Source: Hongsoonwoonella zoysiae
GTDB taxonomy: Bacteria; Pseudomonadota; Alphaproteobacteria; Rhizobiales; Stappiaceae
Reading direction: 5' to 3'
Length of the DNA: 64,000 nucleotides
Assembly: GCF_013266695.1 (NCBI RefSeq)
Contig: NZ_JABRXF010000001.1
Span: forward strand, 1,555,736-1,619,735
Shown here: one piece after another, positions 27,890 to 36,039 of the stretch
Numbering within the stretch: the first letter of the stretch is position 1
How the letters are laid out: the number at the start of each line of letters is the position of its first letter
Translations under genes and position numbers: made by a program
Notes under the pieces: generated by a model
What the model was told of the DNA's origin: nothing
Seen by the model: the letters and a program-made list of their open reading frames with translations, nothing else
The model's database searches: none

Positions 27890-28867
27890 ATGGATCTGAA
27901 GAAAATACTCGCCGGCGCGGTAGCCGCGATCGCTATCGCTTCATTCGCTCCCGCGCCGGCTTCGGCGGAAGAATGCAAGCGTGGCGATCTTGACAGCCGC
28001 TATTGCGATAATGATGGCGACCTGATTGCGGATACGCCGACCGATCCCTCCGAACAGGTCGATCCCGACACGCTGATCTTCGCCTACACCCCGACGGAGG
28101 ATCCGTCCGTCTACAAAAAGGCGTGGGCCGACTTCCTCACCCACCTTGAGGAAAAGACCGGCAAGAAGGCCGTATTCTTCCCCGTTCAGTCGAACGCCGC
28201 CCAGATCGAGGCGATGCGTTCCGGCCGCCTCCACATCGCCGGCTTCAACACCGGTTCCAACCCGCTGGCGGTCAATTGCGCGGGTTTCAGCCCCTTCACC
28301 ATCATGGCGGCCGAGGACGGAACGTTCGGCTACAAGATGGCGATCATCACCTATCCTGGCAGCGGCGTCGAAAAGATCGAGGATATCAAGGGCAAGAAAA
28401 TGGCCTTCACCTCGCCAACGTCGAATTCCGGTTTCAAGGCCCCCTCGGCGATCCTGAAGGCCGATTTCGACATGGTTGCGGAGCGGGATTTCGAGCCGGT
28501 CTTCTCCGGCAAGCACGACAACTCCATCCTGGGCGTCGCCAACAAGGATTACCCGGCCGCCGCAATTGCCGACAAGGTGATGTACCGCATGATCGAGCGT
28601 GACGTCATCAAGCCGGAGCAGGTCAAGATCCTCTATGAGTCCCAGAATTTCCCGACGACCGGCTTCGGCACGGCTCATAACCTGAAGCCCGAGCTTCGCG
28701 CCAAGATCGAGGAAGCCTTCTTCACCTTCGATTGGGAGGGGACGAGCCTGCAGGAAGAATTCTCCAGGTCCGGCGAAGCTCAGTTCATCGACATGAACTA
28801 CAAGGATTTCTGGAACGTGATCCGCAAGATCGATGCCGCCAACGGCGTCGAGTACACCTGCAACTAA
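27890..28867 (+). CDS. phnD: Phosphonate-type ABC transporter substrate-binding protein
   Basis: A 325-residue periplasmic binding protein of the PhnD/SsuA family. The signal peptide is [26 protein letters not shown] with cleavage after ASA. Two early cysteines flank an Asp-rich insertion ([21 protein letters not shown]) that is not usual in PhnD and resembles a calcium-binding-like loop. Family landmarks are [14 protein letters not shown] and [22 protein letters not shown] is an excellent ribosome site. First gene of phnD-C-E-E plus HAD. The ligand could be a phosphonate, phosphate or phosphite; no C-P lyase or phosphonatase genes are in the window, so the substrate is open. Confidence 0.85.
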   Translation: MDLKKILAGAVAAIAIASFAPAPASAEECKRGDLDSRYCDNDGDLIADTPTDPSEQVDPDTLIFAYTPTEDPSVYKKAWADFLTHLEEKTGKKAVFFPVQSNAAQIEAMRSGRLHIAGFNTGSNPLAVNCAGFSPFTIMAAEDGTFGYKMAIITYPGSGVEKIEDIKGKKMAFTSPTSNSGFKAPSAILKADFDMVAERDFEPVFSGKHDNSILGVANKDYPAAAIADKVMYRMIERDVIKPEQVKILYESQNFPTTGFGTAHNLKPELRAKIEEAFFTFDWEGTSLQEEFSRSGEAQFIDMNYKDFWNVIRKIDAANGVEYTCN

Positions 28868-28894
28868 GCGTTTTTCCACAAATCCATCGACCGT

Positions 28895-28914
28895 CCCGGG
28901 CTTGTCGGCCCGGG
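28895..28914 (+). other. Hairpin between phnD and phnC
   Basis: CCCGGGC (28895-28901) pairs perfectly with GCCCGGG (28908-28914) around six bases, 27 bases past the phnD stop. No T-run follows. It may limit or stabilise transcripts so that the binding protein exceeds the membrane components. Confidence 0.55.
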
Positions 28915-28943
28915 GCGGCTATTCCTTCATTGTCGGGGGCAGG

Positions 28944-29723
28944 ATGCTCAGACTTGAAAAACTGACGAAGACGTATCGCACGGGCGACAAGGCGCTGAGC
29001 GCGGTTGATCTTACCGTACCCAAAGGCCAGGTCGTGGCGCTGATCGGGCCGTCTGGCGCGGGCAAGAGCACGCTTATCCGCTGCATCAACCGGCTGGTGG
29101 AGCCGACATCGGGCAAGGTCTATCTTGATCAGGATAACGTGACGGCGTTGAGTTCGGCCGGCCTTCGCCGCATGCGCCGGCAGATGGGCATGATCTTCCA
29201 GGAATATGCGCTCGTCGAGCGTCTGACGGTTATGGAGAACGTTCTGTCGGGCCGTCTTGGTTATGTCGGTTTCTGGCGTTCGTTCGCCCGCCGCTATCCT
29301 CAGTCGGATGTGGATGAGGCTTTTCGGCTTCTCGATCGCGTCGGCCTTCTGGAAATGGCTGACAAGCGCGCTGACGAGCTTTCCGGCGGCCAGCGCCAGC
29401 GTGTCGGCATCGCGCGCGCGCTGATCCAGAATCCGAAGGTGCTGCTCGTCGACGAGCCGACAGCCTCGCTCGACCCCAAGACATCGCGTCAGATCATGCG
29501 TCTCATCTGCGAGCTTTGCGCCGAGCGTGAGCTTGCCGCGATCATCAACATTCATGACGTGGCGCTTGCGCAGATGTTCGTGCAGCGTGTCATCGGCCTG
29601 CAAAAGGGCGTTGTTCAGTTCGATGGCAAGCCCGATGAGCTGACGCCGGAAGTCCTCACGAAAATCTACGGCGAGGAGGACTGGAAGGAGACCGCGCGTT
29701 CCGCCGAGGAGGCGGCGGAATGA
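28944..29723 (+). CDS. phnC: Phosphonate-type ABC transporter ATP-binding protein
   Basis: A 259-residue ATPase subunit with Walker [10 protein letters not shown], signature [15 protein letters not shown], Walker B VLLVDEP and H-loop NIHDVALA. The start at 28944 gives the standard [11 protein letters not shown] beginning and has GGGGGCAGG upstream; the longer ORF into the phnD tail is rejected. It overlaps the first permease gene by four bases. NIHD rather than THD is typical of PhnC-type ATPases. Confidence 0.9.
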   Translation: MLRLEKLTKTYRTGDKALSAVDLTVPKGQVVALIGPSGAGKSTLIRCINRLVEPTSGKVYLDQDNVTALSSAGLRRMRRQMGMIFQEYALVERLTVMENVLSGRLGYVGFWRSFARRYPQSDVDEAFRLLDRVGLLEMADKRADELSGGQRQRVGIARALIQNPKVLLVDEPTASLDPKTSRQIMRLICELCAERELAAIINIHDVALAQMFVQRVIGLQKGVVQFDGKPDELTPEVLTKIYGEEDWKETARSAEEAAE

Positions 29724-30535
29724 CGGATACCGCTCTTCAGGCCCGTATCGGGCGAAAATGGCGCAAGCCGCCATTTGTCAAGAATGCCGCGTTACGCTGG
29801 AGTCTCTTCATCGTTGCCGCCATCTACCTCGTGTTGGCCGTCGGCAGCCTTGAAGTGAACTGGGAGCGGGTGAGTGAAGGGCTCATTCGTGGCTGGCGCT
29901 TTATTGCCGCATTCCTGAACCCTGATTTCACGACGCGCGGCGAAGATATCCGTGATGGTCTGATCGAAAGCGGCATCATCACGATCGCCTCGACGGTCGT
30001 CGGTATCCTGATCTCGGTTCCGATCGGGCTCGGTGCCGCGCGCAACATCGCGCCATTGCCGGTTTATCTGGTCTGCCGGGGCATCATCGCCTTGTCGCGC
30101 GCGCTTAACGAAATCATCGTCGCCATCCTCCTGGTCGCGATCTTCGGGTTCGGCCCGCTTGCAGGCTTCATCACCTTGAGCTTCGCCACCATCGGCTTCC
30201 TGTCGAAGCTGCTTGCGGAAGATATCGAGGACATGAGCCGGGTGCAGGCGGAAGCCGTCCGCGCAACCGGCGCATCCTGGCTGCAGTGGATCAATTACGG
30301 TGTCCAGCCGCAAGTGCTGCCGCGCCTGATCGGTCTGTCGATGTATCGCCTCGATATCAATTTCCGCGAATCCGCGGTGCTGGGGCTTGTCGGTGCGGGC
30401 GGCATCGGCGCAACGCTCAACACCGCGTTCGACCGGTATGAGTTCGACACGGCAGCGGCCATTCTTCTCATCATCATTCTCACGGTGATGGCACTTGAAT
30501 ATGCCTCAGGCATCATCCGTGCGAGGGTTCAGTAA
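29720..30535 (+). CDS. phnE: Phosphonate-type ABC transporter permease 1
   Basis: A 271-residue inner-membrane permease of the PhnE family, with a first hydrophobic helix near residue 30 and four or five further helices. The coupling loop is around [24 protein letters not shown], and the typical [16 protein letters not shown] is near residue 218. It overlaps phnC by four bases and its stop codon shares one base with the start of the second permease gene. Two dissimilar permease genes imply a heterodimeric channel. Confidence 0.9.
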   Translation: MTDTALQARIGRKWRKPPFVKNAALRWSLFIVAAIYLVLAVGSLEVNWERVSEGLIRGWRFIAAFLNPDFTTRGEDIRDGLIESGIITIASTVVGILISVPIGLGAARNIAPLPVYLVCRGIIALSRALNEIIVAILLVAIFGFGPLAGFITLSFATIGFLSKLLAEDIEDMSRVQAEAVRATGASWLQWINYGVQPQVLPRLIGLSMYRLDINFRESAVLGLVGAGGIGATLNTAFDRYEFDTAAAILLIIILTVMALEYASGIIRARVQ

Positions 30536-31350
30536 TGCCGATATCCGACGTTTCCGGCCGCAAGGTCTGGCAACTTCGCTCCCGTAACGAGCAGCTTGCG
30601 CGCTGGGCCATGTGGCTTGTCGGCGTAGCGATCTTCATGTGGTGCTGGCAGCGTATCTCCGAGGCTACGACCTGGGTGTTCGTGTGGGATGCTCCGCGGA
30701 TCGCCGCCGACATGGGCGCGCGCGCCTGGCCGCCCCGCTGGTCCTATATGTCCGAATTGTGGGTCCCGCTCTGGGACACGCTCAACATTGCCACGCTTGG
30801 AACGTTGCTTGCGATCATCGCTGCGGTGCCCGTGGCCTTCCTTGCCGCGCGAAACACCACGCCGAGCGCGCTTTTCGTGCGTCCGGTAGCCCTTTTCATT
30901 ATCGTCTCGAGCCGCTCAATCAATTCGCTGATCTGGGCGCTGCTTCTCGTCTCGATCATCGGCCCCGGCGTGTTGTCGGGCCTTTTGGCGATCGCGCTGA
31001 GGTCGATCGGCTTTTGCGCCAAGCTCCTTTACGAAGCGATCGAGGAGATCGACCCCAAGCAGGTTGAAGCCGTAACAGCCACCGGCGCCAGCCGCTGGCA
31101 GGTCATGGCCTACGGCATCGTACCGCAGATCCTTCCGGCATTCGCCGGCGTCACTGTATTCCGGTGGGATATCAACTTGCGCGAATCCACCGTATTGGGG
31201 CTTGTCGGCGCGGGCGGTATCGGCTTGCAGCTCAAGTCGTCGCTTGACGTGTTGGCCTGGCCGCAGGTCGCATTGATCCTCATCATCATCCTGCTGGCGG
31301 TGTTGTTGAGCGAATGGGTTTCGGCGAGGGTGCGCGGTGCTATCATCTGA
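30535..31350 (+). CDS. phnE: Phosphonate-type ABC transporter permease 2
   Basis: A 271-residue PhnE-family permease, same length as its neighbour but clearly diverged. The coupling loop is around VEAVTATGASRWQVMAYGIVPQ, and the conserved [17 protein letters not shown] follows. It begins TAATG-style on the previous stop and overlaps the HAD gene by 14 bases, so the five genes appear to be one tightly coupled operon. Confidence 0.9.
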   Translation: MPISDVSGRKVWQLRSRNEQLARWAMWLVGVAIFMWCWQRISEATTWVFVWDAPRIAADMGARAWPPRWSYMSELWVPLWDTLNIATLGTLLAIIAAVPVAFLAARNTTPSALFVRPVALFIIVSSRSINSLIWALLLVSIIGPGVLSGLLAIALRSIGFCAKLLYEAIEEIDPKQVEAVTATGASRWQVMAYGIVPQILPAFAGVTVFRWDINLRESTVLGLVGAGGIGLQLKSSLDVLAWPQVALILIIILLAVLLSEWVSARVRGAII

Positions 31351-32254
31351 TCTGGCGGGGTGGGACGCCGACAGGGCCTTCAGGTTCTACGAAACGCTGC
31401 GCGGGGTACTACCCCGCGCGCGCTACCCCGCAACACCCACCTGCGCGCCGGATCTCGACCCGATCGCGGATCGCTATGATGTGTTCGTCTTCGATGCGTT
31501 TGGCGTCCTGAACGTCGGCGAGACGCCGATCAAGGGCGCGCGAGAACGCATCGACCGCCTGCGCTCGAAAGGCAAGTCGGTCTTCGTGATGACCAATGCC
31601 GCAAGCCTTACATCGTCCGACTCGCTTGAGAAGTTCAGGAAGCTCGGCTTCGATTTTACGGAAAACGAAATCGTGTCGAGTCGCAGTGCGACCCTCTCGG
31701 CGGCGAATACATTCGACAGCCTTGAGGGTTGGGTGGCGATCGCTGCGGAGCATGACGATGCTACCGATTTTGGTTCGCTTTTGCCGATCGGTGATGAGCC
31801 GGAAGCGTTGGATGAAGCGGAAGGGTTTTTGTTCCTGAGTGCCTCACGCTGGTCGGAGCCGAAGCAGTTGGCGCTCGAGGCTTCGCTGACGCGGCGCAAA
31901 CGCCCCGTTGTCGTTGGCAATCCGGATGCGGTGGCTCCACGCGAATATGGCCTGTCGCTGGAGCCGGGTTACTACGGACACAGGATCGCGCAGCGGTGCG
32001 GTATAGATGTCGCCTTCCATGGCAAGCCGTTCCCCTCGATCTACGATGTTCTGGAAAGCCGTCTTCCACCGGGCATTCCCCCTTTCAGGGTCGTAATGAT
32101 GGGTGACACGCTGCACACCGATGTGCTGGGCGCGGCGGCGCGGGGTTGGGGCTCCGTGCTGGTGGCCTCGCACGGTCTTTTTCGCGGTCTTGGCGCGGAA
32201 ACCTACATAACCGAAAGCGGTATCGTGCCGGACTGGATCGTACCCTCTATCTGA
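31337..32254 (+). CDS. HAD-superfamily (class IIA) hydrolase
   Basis: A 305-residue HAD phosphatase-like protein, translationally overlapping the second permease by 14 bases from a GTG start. Motif I reads FVFDAFGVLN: the nucleophile Asp is present but the second Asp of DxD is Phe, as seen in some class IIA subfamilies. Motif II (VMTNAAS), motif III Lys (FHGKPFP) and motif IV (MMGDTLHTD) are intact. The class IIA cap would occupy about residues 90-220. Co-expression with a PhnCDE importer suggests action on the imported organophosphorus compound or its breakdown product. Activity may be altered by the motif I change. Confidence 0.82.
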   Translation: MLSSDLAGWDADRAFRFYETLRGVLPRARYPATPTCAPDLDPIADRYDVFVFDAFGVLNVGETPIKGARERIDRLRSKGKSVFVMTNAASLTSSDSLEKFRKLGFDFTENEIVSSRSATLSAANTFDSLEGWVAIAAEHDDATDFGSLLPIGDEPEALDEAEGFLFLSASRWSEPKQLALEASLTRRKRPVVVGNPDAVAPREYGLSLEPGYYGHRIAQRCGIDVAFHGKPFPSIYDVLESRLPPGIPPFRVVMMGDTLHTDVLGAAARGWGSVLVASHGLFRGLGAETYITESGIVPDWIVPSI

Positions 32255-32438
32255 CGACGATGCCTTGGCATTCAACCCGACACGTCTGACTGCCAAAGCC
32301 AAGTGTCGGAAATCACGCAGAATTTCCTGAAAAGCGCATATTTTGCGCCTATATATTTATGGAAGTTGAAATCACTGCAAACCTGCCTTGGAAACCCAGC
32401 TGGCGCGTCGCCGGGGTCATTGGAGTCAAACAGTCGAA

Positions 32439-34088
32439 ATGTCGGGGTCCGTAATCTTCCTCAATCTGGCCGGTGCAGTTGCCCTTCTCTTGTGGGCGAC
32501 GCGCATGGTGCGCACGGGGGTTGAGCGCGCTTACGGTGCTTCGCTCAAGGATGCGCTGCGCCGCGCCGTCACCAATGGTCCGCGGGCGGCTTTCACGGGC
32601 TCCATGCTGGCGGTGGCCTTGCAGAGTTCGACGGCGGTGGCTCTCATCGTCTCCGGTTTTGTCGCCGGCGGGCATGTGGAGGCCGGGCTTGGCATTGCCG
32701 CCATTCTTGGCGCGGACTTGGGCTCGGCGCTGGTCACGCGGCTCCTTCGTTTCGACCTTTCGCTTCTCATCCCCGTTCTGCTTCTTGCCGGCATGGTTGC
32801 TTTCCGCGCAAGCGAGGCGCGCGGCTGGCGGCAGGGTGGGCGCATCATGCTCGGCCTCGGCCTTCTGCTTTTGTCGCTGAAGCTGATTGGCGAGGCTTCT
32901 CAGCCCCTGCGGGAAAGCGAGATCCTGCCGATCGTGCTTGGATATCTTTCGCGCGACTGGATCACGGCCTTCCTTCTTGCCGCGCTCATGACGTGGCTTT
33001 TCCACTCGAGCGTTGCCGCGACACTGCTTGTCGCTTCCCTTTGCGACCAGCATCTCATTCCAGTCGTGCTGGCGGTGCCGGTTGTCCTTGGCATCAATTT
33101 CGGCGGCGCGATCATCGCGACGGTACTGACGCGGGGGATGGAACGGCGGGTGCGCATCGTCCCGTATGGAAATATCGCCATTCGCGGCATCGGCGCGCTC
33201 GGGCTGCTGGCCGTCCAGTTCGTCGTTGGCTTCGATCCGGCGCGCCTTGGGCCCAACCTCGGCGACACCGTCGTTTTGATGCACATCGCCTTTAATGCGG
33301 GTGTGGTGGTCTTCGGTGTGCCGCTGGCCCGCTTCCTGCCCGGCATAATCGAGGCGGTCCTGCCGCCGCAGGCGGCACCCGCCGAAATCGGCAACGGACG
33401 TGTGACGGCGCTCAACGAGGCGGATCTCGACAAGCCGACGCTCGCTCTCGCCAATGCGTCGCGCGAGCTTCTTTCGATGTGCGAGCGTATCGACCTGATG
33501 CTCACCCGCGTGTTCGAACTTTTCCGTCATCCCGACCAGGCCGACCTCAATGCGCTTCGTCAGCTCGATGATCAGGTCGACGTAATTCACGCCGACATAA
33601 AGTTCTACCTTGCCCGCATTCCCGATGAATTGCTCGACCGCAAGACGCGCGGGCGCCTGAACGACCTTCTGGGCGCTTCCATCAAGCTGGAGCAGATCGC
33701 CGATATCGTCACCAAGAGCATGGCGGCCAAGGTTCAGAAGATGAGCGACCGCGGAATAGAGTTTTCAGTAGAGGGCTGGAAGGACCTTTCCGCCTTCCAT
33801 GACGAGGTGGTGAAGAACGCCCGCCTTGCCTTCAACGTCCTGGTCTCCAACGACGTGGAGACCGCGCGTCAGGTCGCCAATCAGAAAGAGGTTATCCGCA
33901 AGATGGAGCAGGAAAGCGAATCCCGCCATCTTGCTCGCCTGCGCGAGGGCCTTGCCTCCAGCCGCGAGACGAGTTCCGTCCACATCGATACGATCCGCGA
34001 TCTTAAGGAAATCAACTCCCTGCTCGTTTCGATGACCTATCCGGTGCTTGAAGAAGCCGGCATGCTGCGCGGAACGAGGTTGCGCTAA
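32439..34088 (+). CDS. Na/Pi cotransporter II-like protein with PhoU-like C-terminus
   Basis: A 549-residue membrane protein of the NptA/PNaS family. The N-terminal two thirds hold two repeated units with the QSS-type motif (ALQSSTAVALIVSG near residue 65) and a second copy WLFHSSVAATLLVAS near residue 187. The C-terminal 190 residues are a soluble helical PhoU-like domain (SRELLSMCERIDLML onward). The first repeat has QSSTA, while the second has HSSVA in place of QSSTA. A role in phosphate movement fits the upstream PhnCDE operon. The ATG at 32439 (MSGSVIFLN) has GGAG upstream; a TTG at 32388 is less likely. Confidence 0.86.
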   Translation: MSGSVIFLNLAGAVALLLWATRMVRTGVERAYGASLKDALRRAVTNGPRAAFTGSMLAVALQSSTAVALIVSGFVAGGHVEAGLGIAAILGADLGSALVTRLLRFDLSLLIPVLLLAGMVAFRASEARGWRQGGRIMLGLGLLLLSLKLIGEASQPLRESEILPIVLGYLSRDWITAFLLAALMTWLFHSSVAATLLVASLCDQHLIPVVLAVPVVLGINFGGAIIATVLTRGMERRVRIVPYGNIAIRGIGALGLLAVQFVVGFDPARLGPNLGDTVVLMHIAFNAGVVVFGVPLARFLPGIIEAVLPPQAAPAEIGNGRVTALNEADLDKPTLALANASRELLSMCERIDLMLTRVFELFRHPDQADLNALRQLDDQVDVIHADIKFYLARIPDELLDRKTRGRLNDLLGASIKLEQIADIVTKSMAAKVQKMSDRGIEFSVEGWKDLSAFHDEVVKNARLAFNVLVSNDVETARQVANQKEVIRKMEQESESRHLARLREGLASSRETSSVHIDTIRDLKEINSLLVSMTYPVLEEAGMLRGTRLR

Positions 34089-34105
34089 TCCCTGCGGTCC
34101 GCCCT

Positions 34106-34291
34106 TCAGCGGCGGCGCGAGTAAACGGGTTCGGAAAGGCGGTCGTAGCGGCGGTCGGCCTCCATGCGTTCATGAAGTTCCTCGAGAACTGCCGGATCTG
34201 TCACTTCCACAAGTGAGCCTGGTGCTGCGCGCCTGAAGGCGTAGCCGAACAATATCGCCAGGCTCCACGGTGTCCCGCTCAACAGTTTCAT
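34106..34291 (-). CDS. Small protein of unknown function
   Basis: A 61-residue protein I do not recognise. It begins MKLLSGTPWSLAILFGYAFRR (short hydrophobic stretch) and ends in a charged, arginine-rich tail (VLEELHERMEADRRYDRL). GAGGA stands at good distance from the ATG at 34291, supporting a real gene. It lies downstream of a perfect Crp-type site at 34374-34389 and on the same strand as the crp-like gene, so it may be a target of that regulator. Confidence 0.6.
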   Translation of the reverse strand: MKLLSGTPWSLAILFGYAFRRAAPGSLVEVTDPAVLEELHERMEADRRYDRLSEPVYSRRR

Positions 34292-34373
34292 CGGTTTGGT
34301 CCTCAGCCGGTGTGCGTGCCGGTGAAAGGCCACCGGTGCGTAACTTTATTTAGGACCGTCCGGGCAAGCCCGC

Positions 34374-34389
34374 TGTGAAGTGTTTCACA
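34374..34389. promoter_or_regulatory. Perfect Crp-type operator
   Basis: TGTGA-AGTGTT-TCACA matches the TGTGA-N6-TCACA consensus in all ten defined positions. It lies between the 3' end of the crp-like gene and the start of the small gene at 34291, about 85 bases upstream of that start. Confidence 0.75.
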
Positions 34390-34424
34390 ACCCGGCTCCT
34401 CCGCATCTTTAAACAAGGGGTGGT

Positions 34425-35144
34425 TCAGCGCTCGTCGGCGGGCGCCTGCAGAACTTCGCGTAATCTGCTCAGATCGGGAATTGTAATCGTGCCACCGTCA
34501 ATCGTCACAAGCCCGCGCTGGCTCAGGCCGGAAAGGGCCTTGTTCACCGCTTCGCGGCTTGCCGCCAGCATTTGCGCAAGTTCGGTTTGTGAAAAGCGTC
34601 GGTGGAAAGTTGCGCCGCCATCGCAGAGCGTGGCATGGGCAATCGCAAGCTCAAGCAGCTTGGCCGCCAGCCTCTGTCGCAGGTCGAAAAAGGCGAAATT
34701 GCTCAGGTCCTCGGTGTTGCGTCTCAACCTTTCGCACAGAAGCTCGATGATATGGCGGGAGAGTATGGGTTCCGCGTCGAGCAGACGCACGAAATCCGGC
34801 CGCGAGAGAAACAGCATTTCGGAAGGCTCGAGCGCGGTCGCATTCGCCGTGCGCGGCAGCCCGTCCAGCAGGGCGATTTCACCCAGCGCGTCTCCGGGCT
34901 CGATGAGGTTGATCGTAAGCTCCCGCCCGTCTTCGCTCGATATCCAGATGCGGACAAGGCCGCTTCGCACGATGTATAGCCCGTTCGCCTCGTCGCCCTG
35001 TTCGAAGAGTTGCTGGTTCCTCTGGAACCGTACGGGCAGGGTCACGCGCGCAACCTTCGCCAGGATGTCGTGGTCGAGGTCGGCAAACAGGAAACATTCG
35101 CGCAAGGCGGCTTCGCGGGCTTGATGCGCGCCTGTGATGGTCAT
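34425..35144 (-). CDS. Crp/Fnr-family regulator, probably cyclic-nucleotide binding
   Basis: A 239-residue Crp/Fnr regulator. The N-terminal cyclic-nucleotide domain includes GDALGEIALLDGLPRTANATA (residues about 84-105), which fits the phosphate-binding cassette (Gly-Glu-x-Ala and Arg-Thr) expected of cAMP or cGMP binding. There is no N-terminal cysteine cluster, so it is not an Fnr-type oxygen sensor. The C-terminal HTH reads FSQTELAQMLAASREAVNKALSGL, and its recognition helix SREAVNKAL resembles the SRETVGRIL of E. coli CRP. This suits the two TGTGA-N6-TCACA sites nearby. The CHASE2-cyclase encoded 800 bases away on the other strand is a candidate source of its ligand. Confidence 0.87.
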   Translation of the reverse strand: MTITGAHQAREAALRECFLFADLDHDILAKVARVTLPVRFQRNQQLFEQGDEANGLYIVRSGLVRIWISSEDGRELTINLIEPGDALGEIALLDGLPRTANATALEPSEMLFLSRPDFVRLLDAEPILSRHIIELLCERLRRNTEDLSNFAFFDLRQRLAAKLLELAIAHATLCDGGATFHRRFSQTELAQMLAASREAVNKALSGLSQRGLVTIDGGTITIPDLSRLREVLQAPADER

Positions 35145-35248
35145 GGAACCTCTCGCTTGGCCGGTCAGGCCTGGGATAAATGGCCAATACGGATTTTAGG
35201 GTCTGGACCCTGGAGCCGGGTATGTTTTTCGCAGAGGATGATATACGT

Positions 35249-35261
35249 TTAAGTGACTTAA
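35249..35261. promoter_or_regulatory. 13-bp palindrome in the crp-fecR intergenic region
   Basis: TTAAGTGACTTAA is a perfect odd palindrome centred at 35255. It lies about 105 bases upstream of the Crp-like gene start and about 137 bases upstream of the FecR-domain gene. No known regulator was matched. Confidence 0.45.
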
Positions 35262-35397
35262 CGTAAATTTCTTCAGGCCACGGTGCAATCGTGGTGCACG
35301 CGATGGTGCGAATGAACCGTCGGGCAAAGCATGGCGGACCTTCGCGGAAGCGGCACCCGTTTGCAAGGGAAATGAATTTCCTGGAAAGGGCAAGGCG

Positions 35398-36039
35398 ATG
35401 ACCTGGTGTTGCACGGCCCCTGGCGCAGTCCGCCTGGTTGCGGCCTTTGTCTTCGCGCTATCGGCGGTGTTCGGCTCGCCCGCGGCAAATGCGGCGGACC
35501 GCGTATGCTCGGTGGAGCGTTTCGTTGGCCGTGACGTGCAGGTACGTTCGAGCGGCGGCTGGCACACACCGGCCCCGGATGAGGTTCTGACGGTTTCCAC
35601 GCGGATACGAACCGGCCCAGCGAGCCGCCTTCAGGTTGCCTGCGACGACGGAACGACGGTCACCATCGGCCCTTCGTCTCTCGTCGATCTCGGTACGCTC
35701 GTCGGACCGCGCGAGGAAAGTATCCTGATGCGCATCACGAACGGTATCGTCGGGATCGTGGCTCCGACGCGGACGTGGTCGAGTTTCGGCGTACGTGCGC
35801 CCAACCTCATTGCTTCCGTCCGCTCGACGACCTGGCTGGTCGAGGCCGCACCCTCGCGAAGCAGTTGTTTCGTTCGCGAGGGCCGGGTTGCGGTAACGAC
35901 CAATCCCGGGGCCGGCTATTCGCTGGGCCCCGGCGACGGCATCGATGTCGGTGATGCCGGCCAGACGCCCGGCGTACGCCAGTGGGGCGCCGCGCGGATT
36001 TCCGAAACAAGGGCAAGGCTTGGTCTGAATTGGCGGTAA
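35398..36039 (+). CDS. FecR-domain periplasmic protein
   Basis: A 213-residue exported protein. The signal peptide is clear (hydrophobic core VAAFVFALSAVFG, cleavage near ANA-AD, about residue 33). The mature part is a FecR-like beta-rich domain with STRIRTGPASRLQVACDDGTTVTIGPSS, a family-typical stretch. There is no transmembrane anchor after the domain and no sigma factor nearby, so it is not a classic FecIR pair. Its end overlaps the CHASE2-cyclase gene, suggesting it feeds a periplasmic signal to the CHASE2 sensor. Confidence 0.82.
   Translation: MTWCCTAPGAVRLVAAFVFALSAVFGSPAANAADRVCSVERFVGRDVQVRSSGGWHTPAPDEVLTVSTRIRTGPASRLQVACDDGTTVTIGPSSLVDLGTLVGPREESILMRITNGIVGIVAPTRTWSSFGVRAPNLIASVRSTTWLVEAAPSRSSCFVREGRVAVTTNPGAGYSLGPGDGIDVGDAGQTPGVRQWGAARISETRARLGLNWR

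Noticed and set aside
32277-32309. CCGACAC/GTGTCGG as terminator after the HAD gene
   Set aside because: Seven-bp stem with a 19-base loop and no T-run is too weak to call.
35398-36039. FecR anti-sigma factor of an iron-uptake sigma system
   Set aside because: No cytoplasmic anti-sigma segment, no FecI sigma gene and no TonB receptor nearby; it is an exported single-domain protein.
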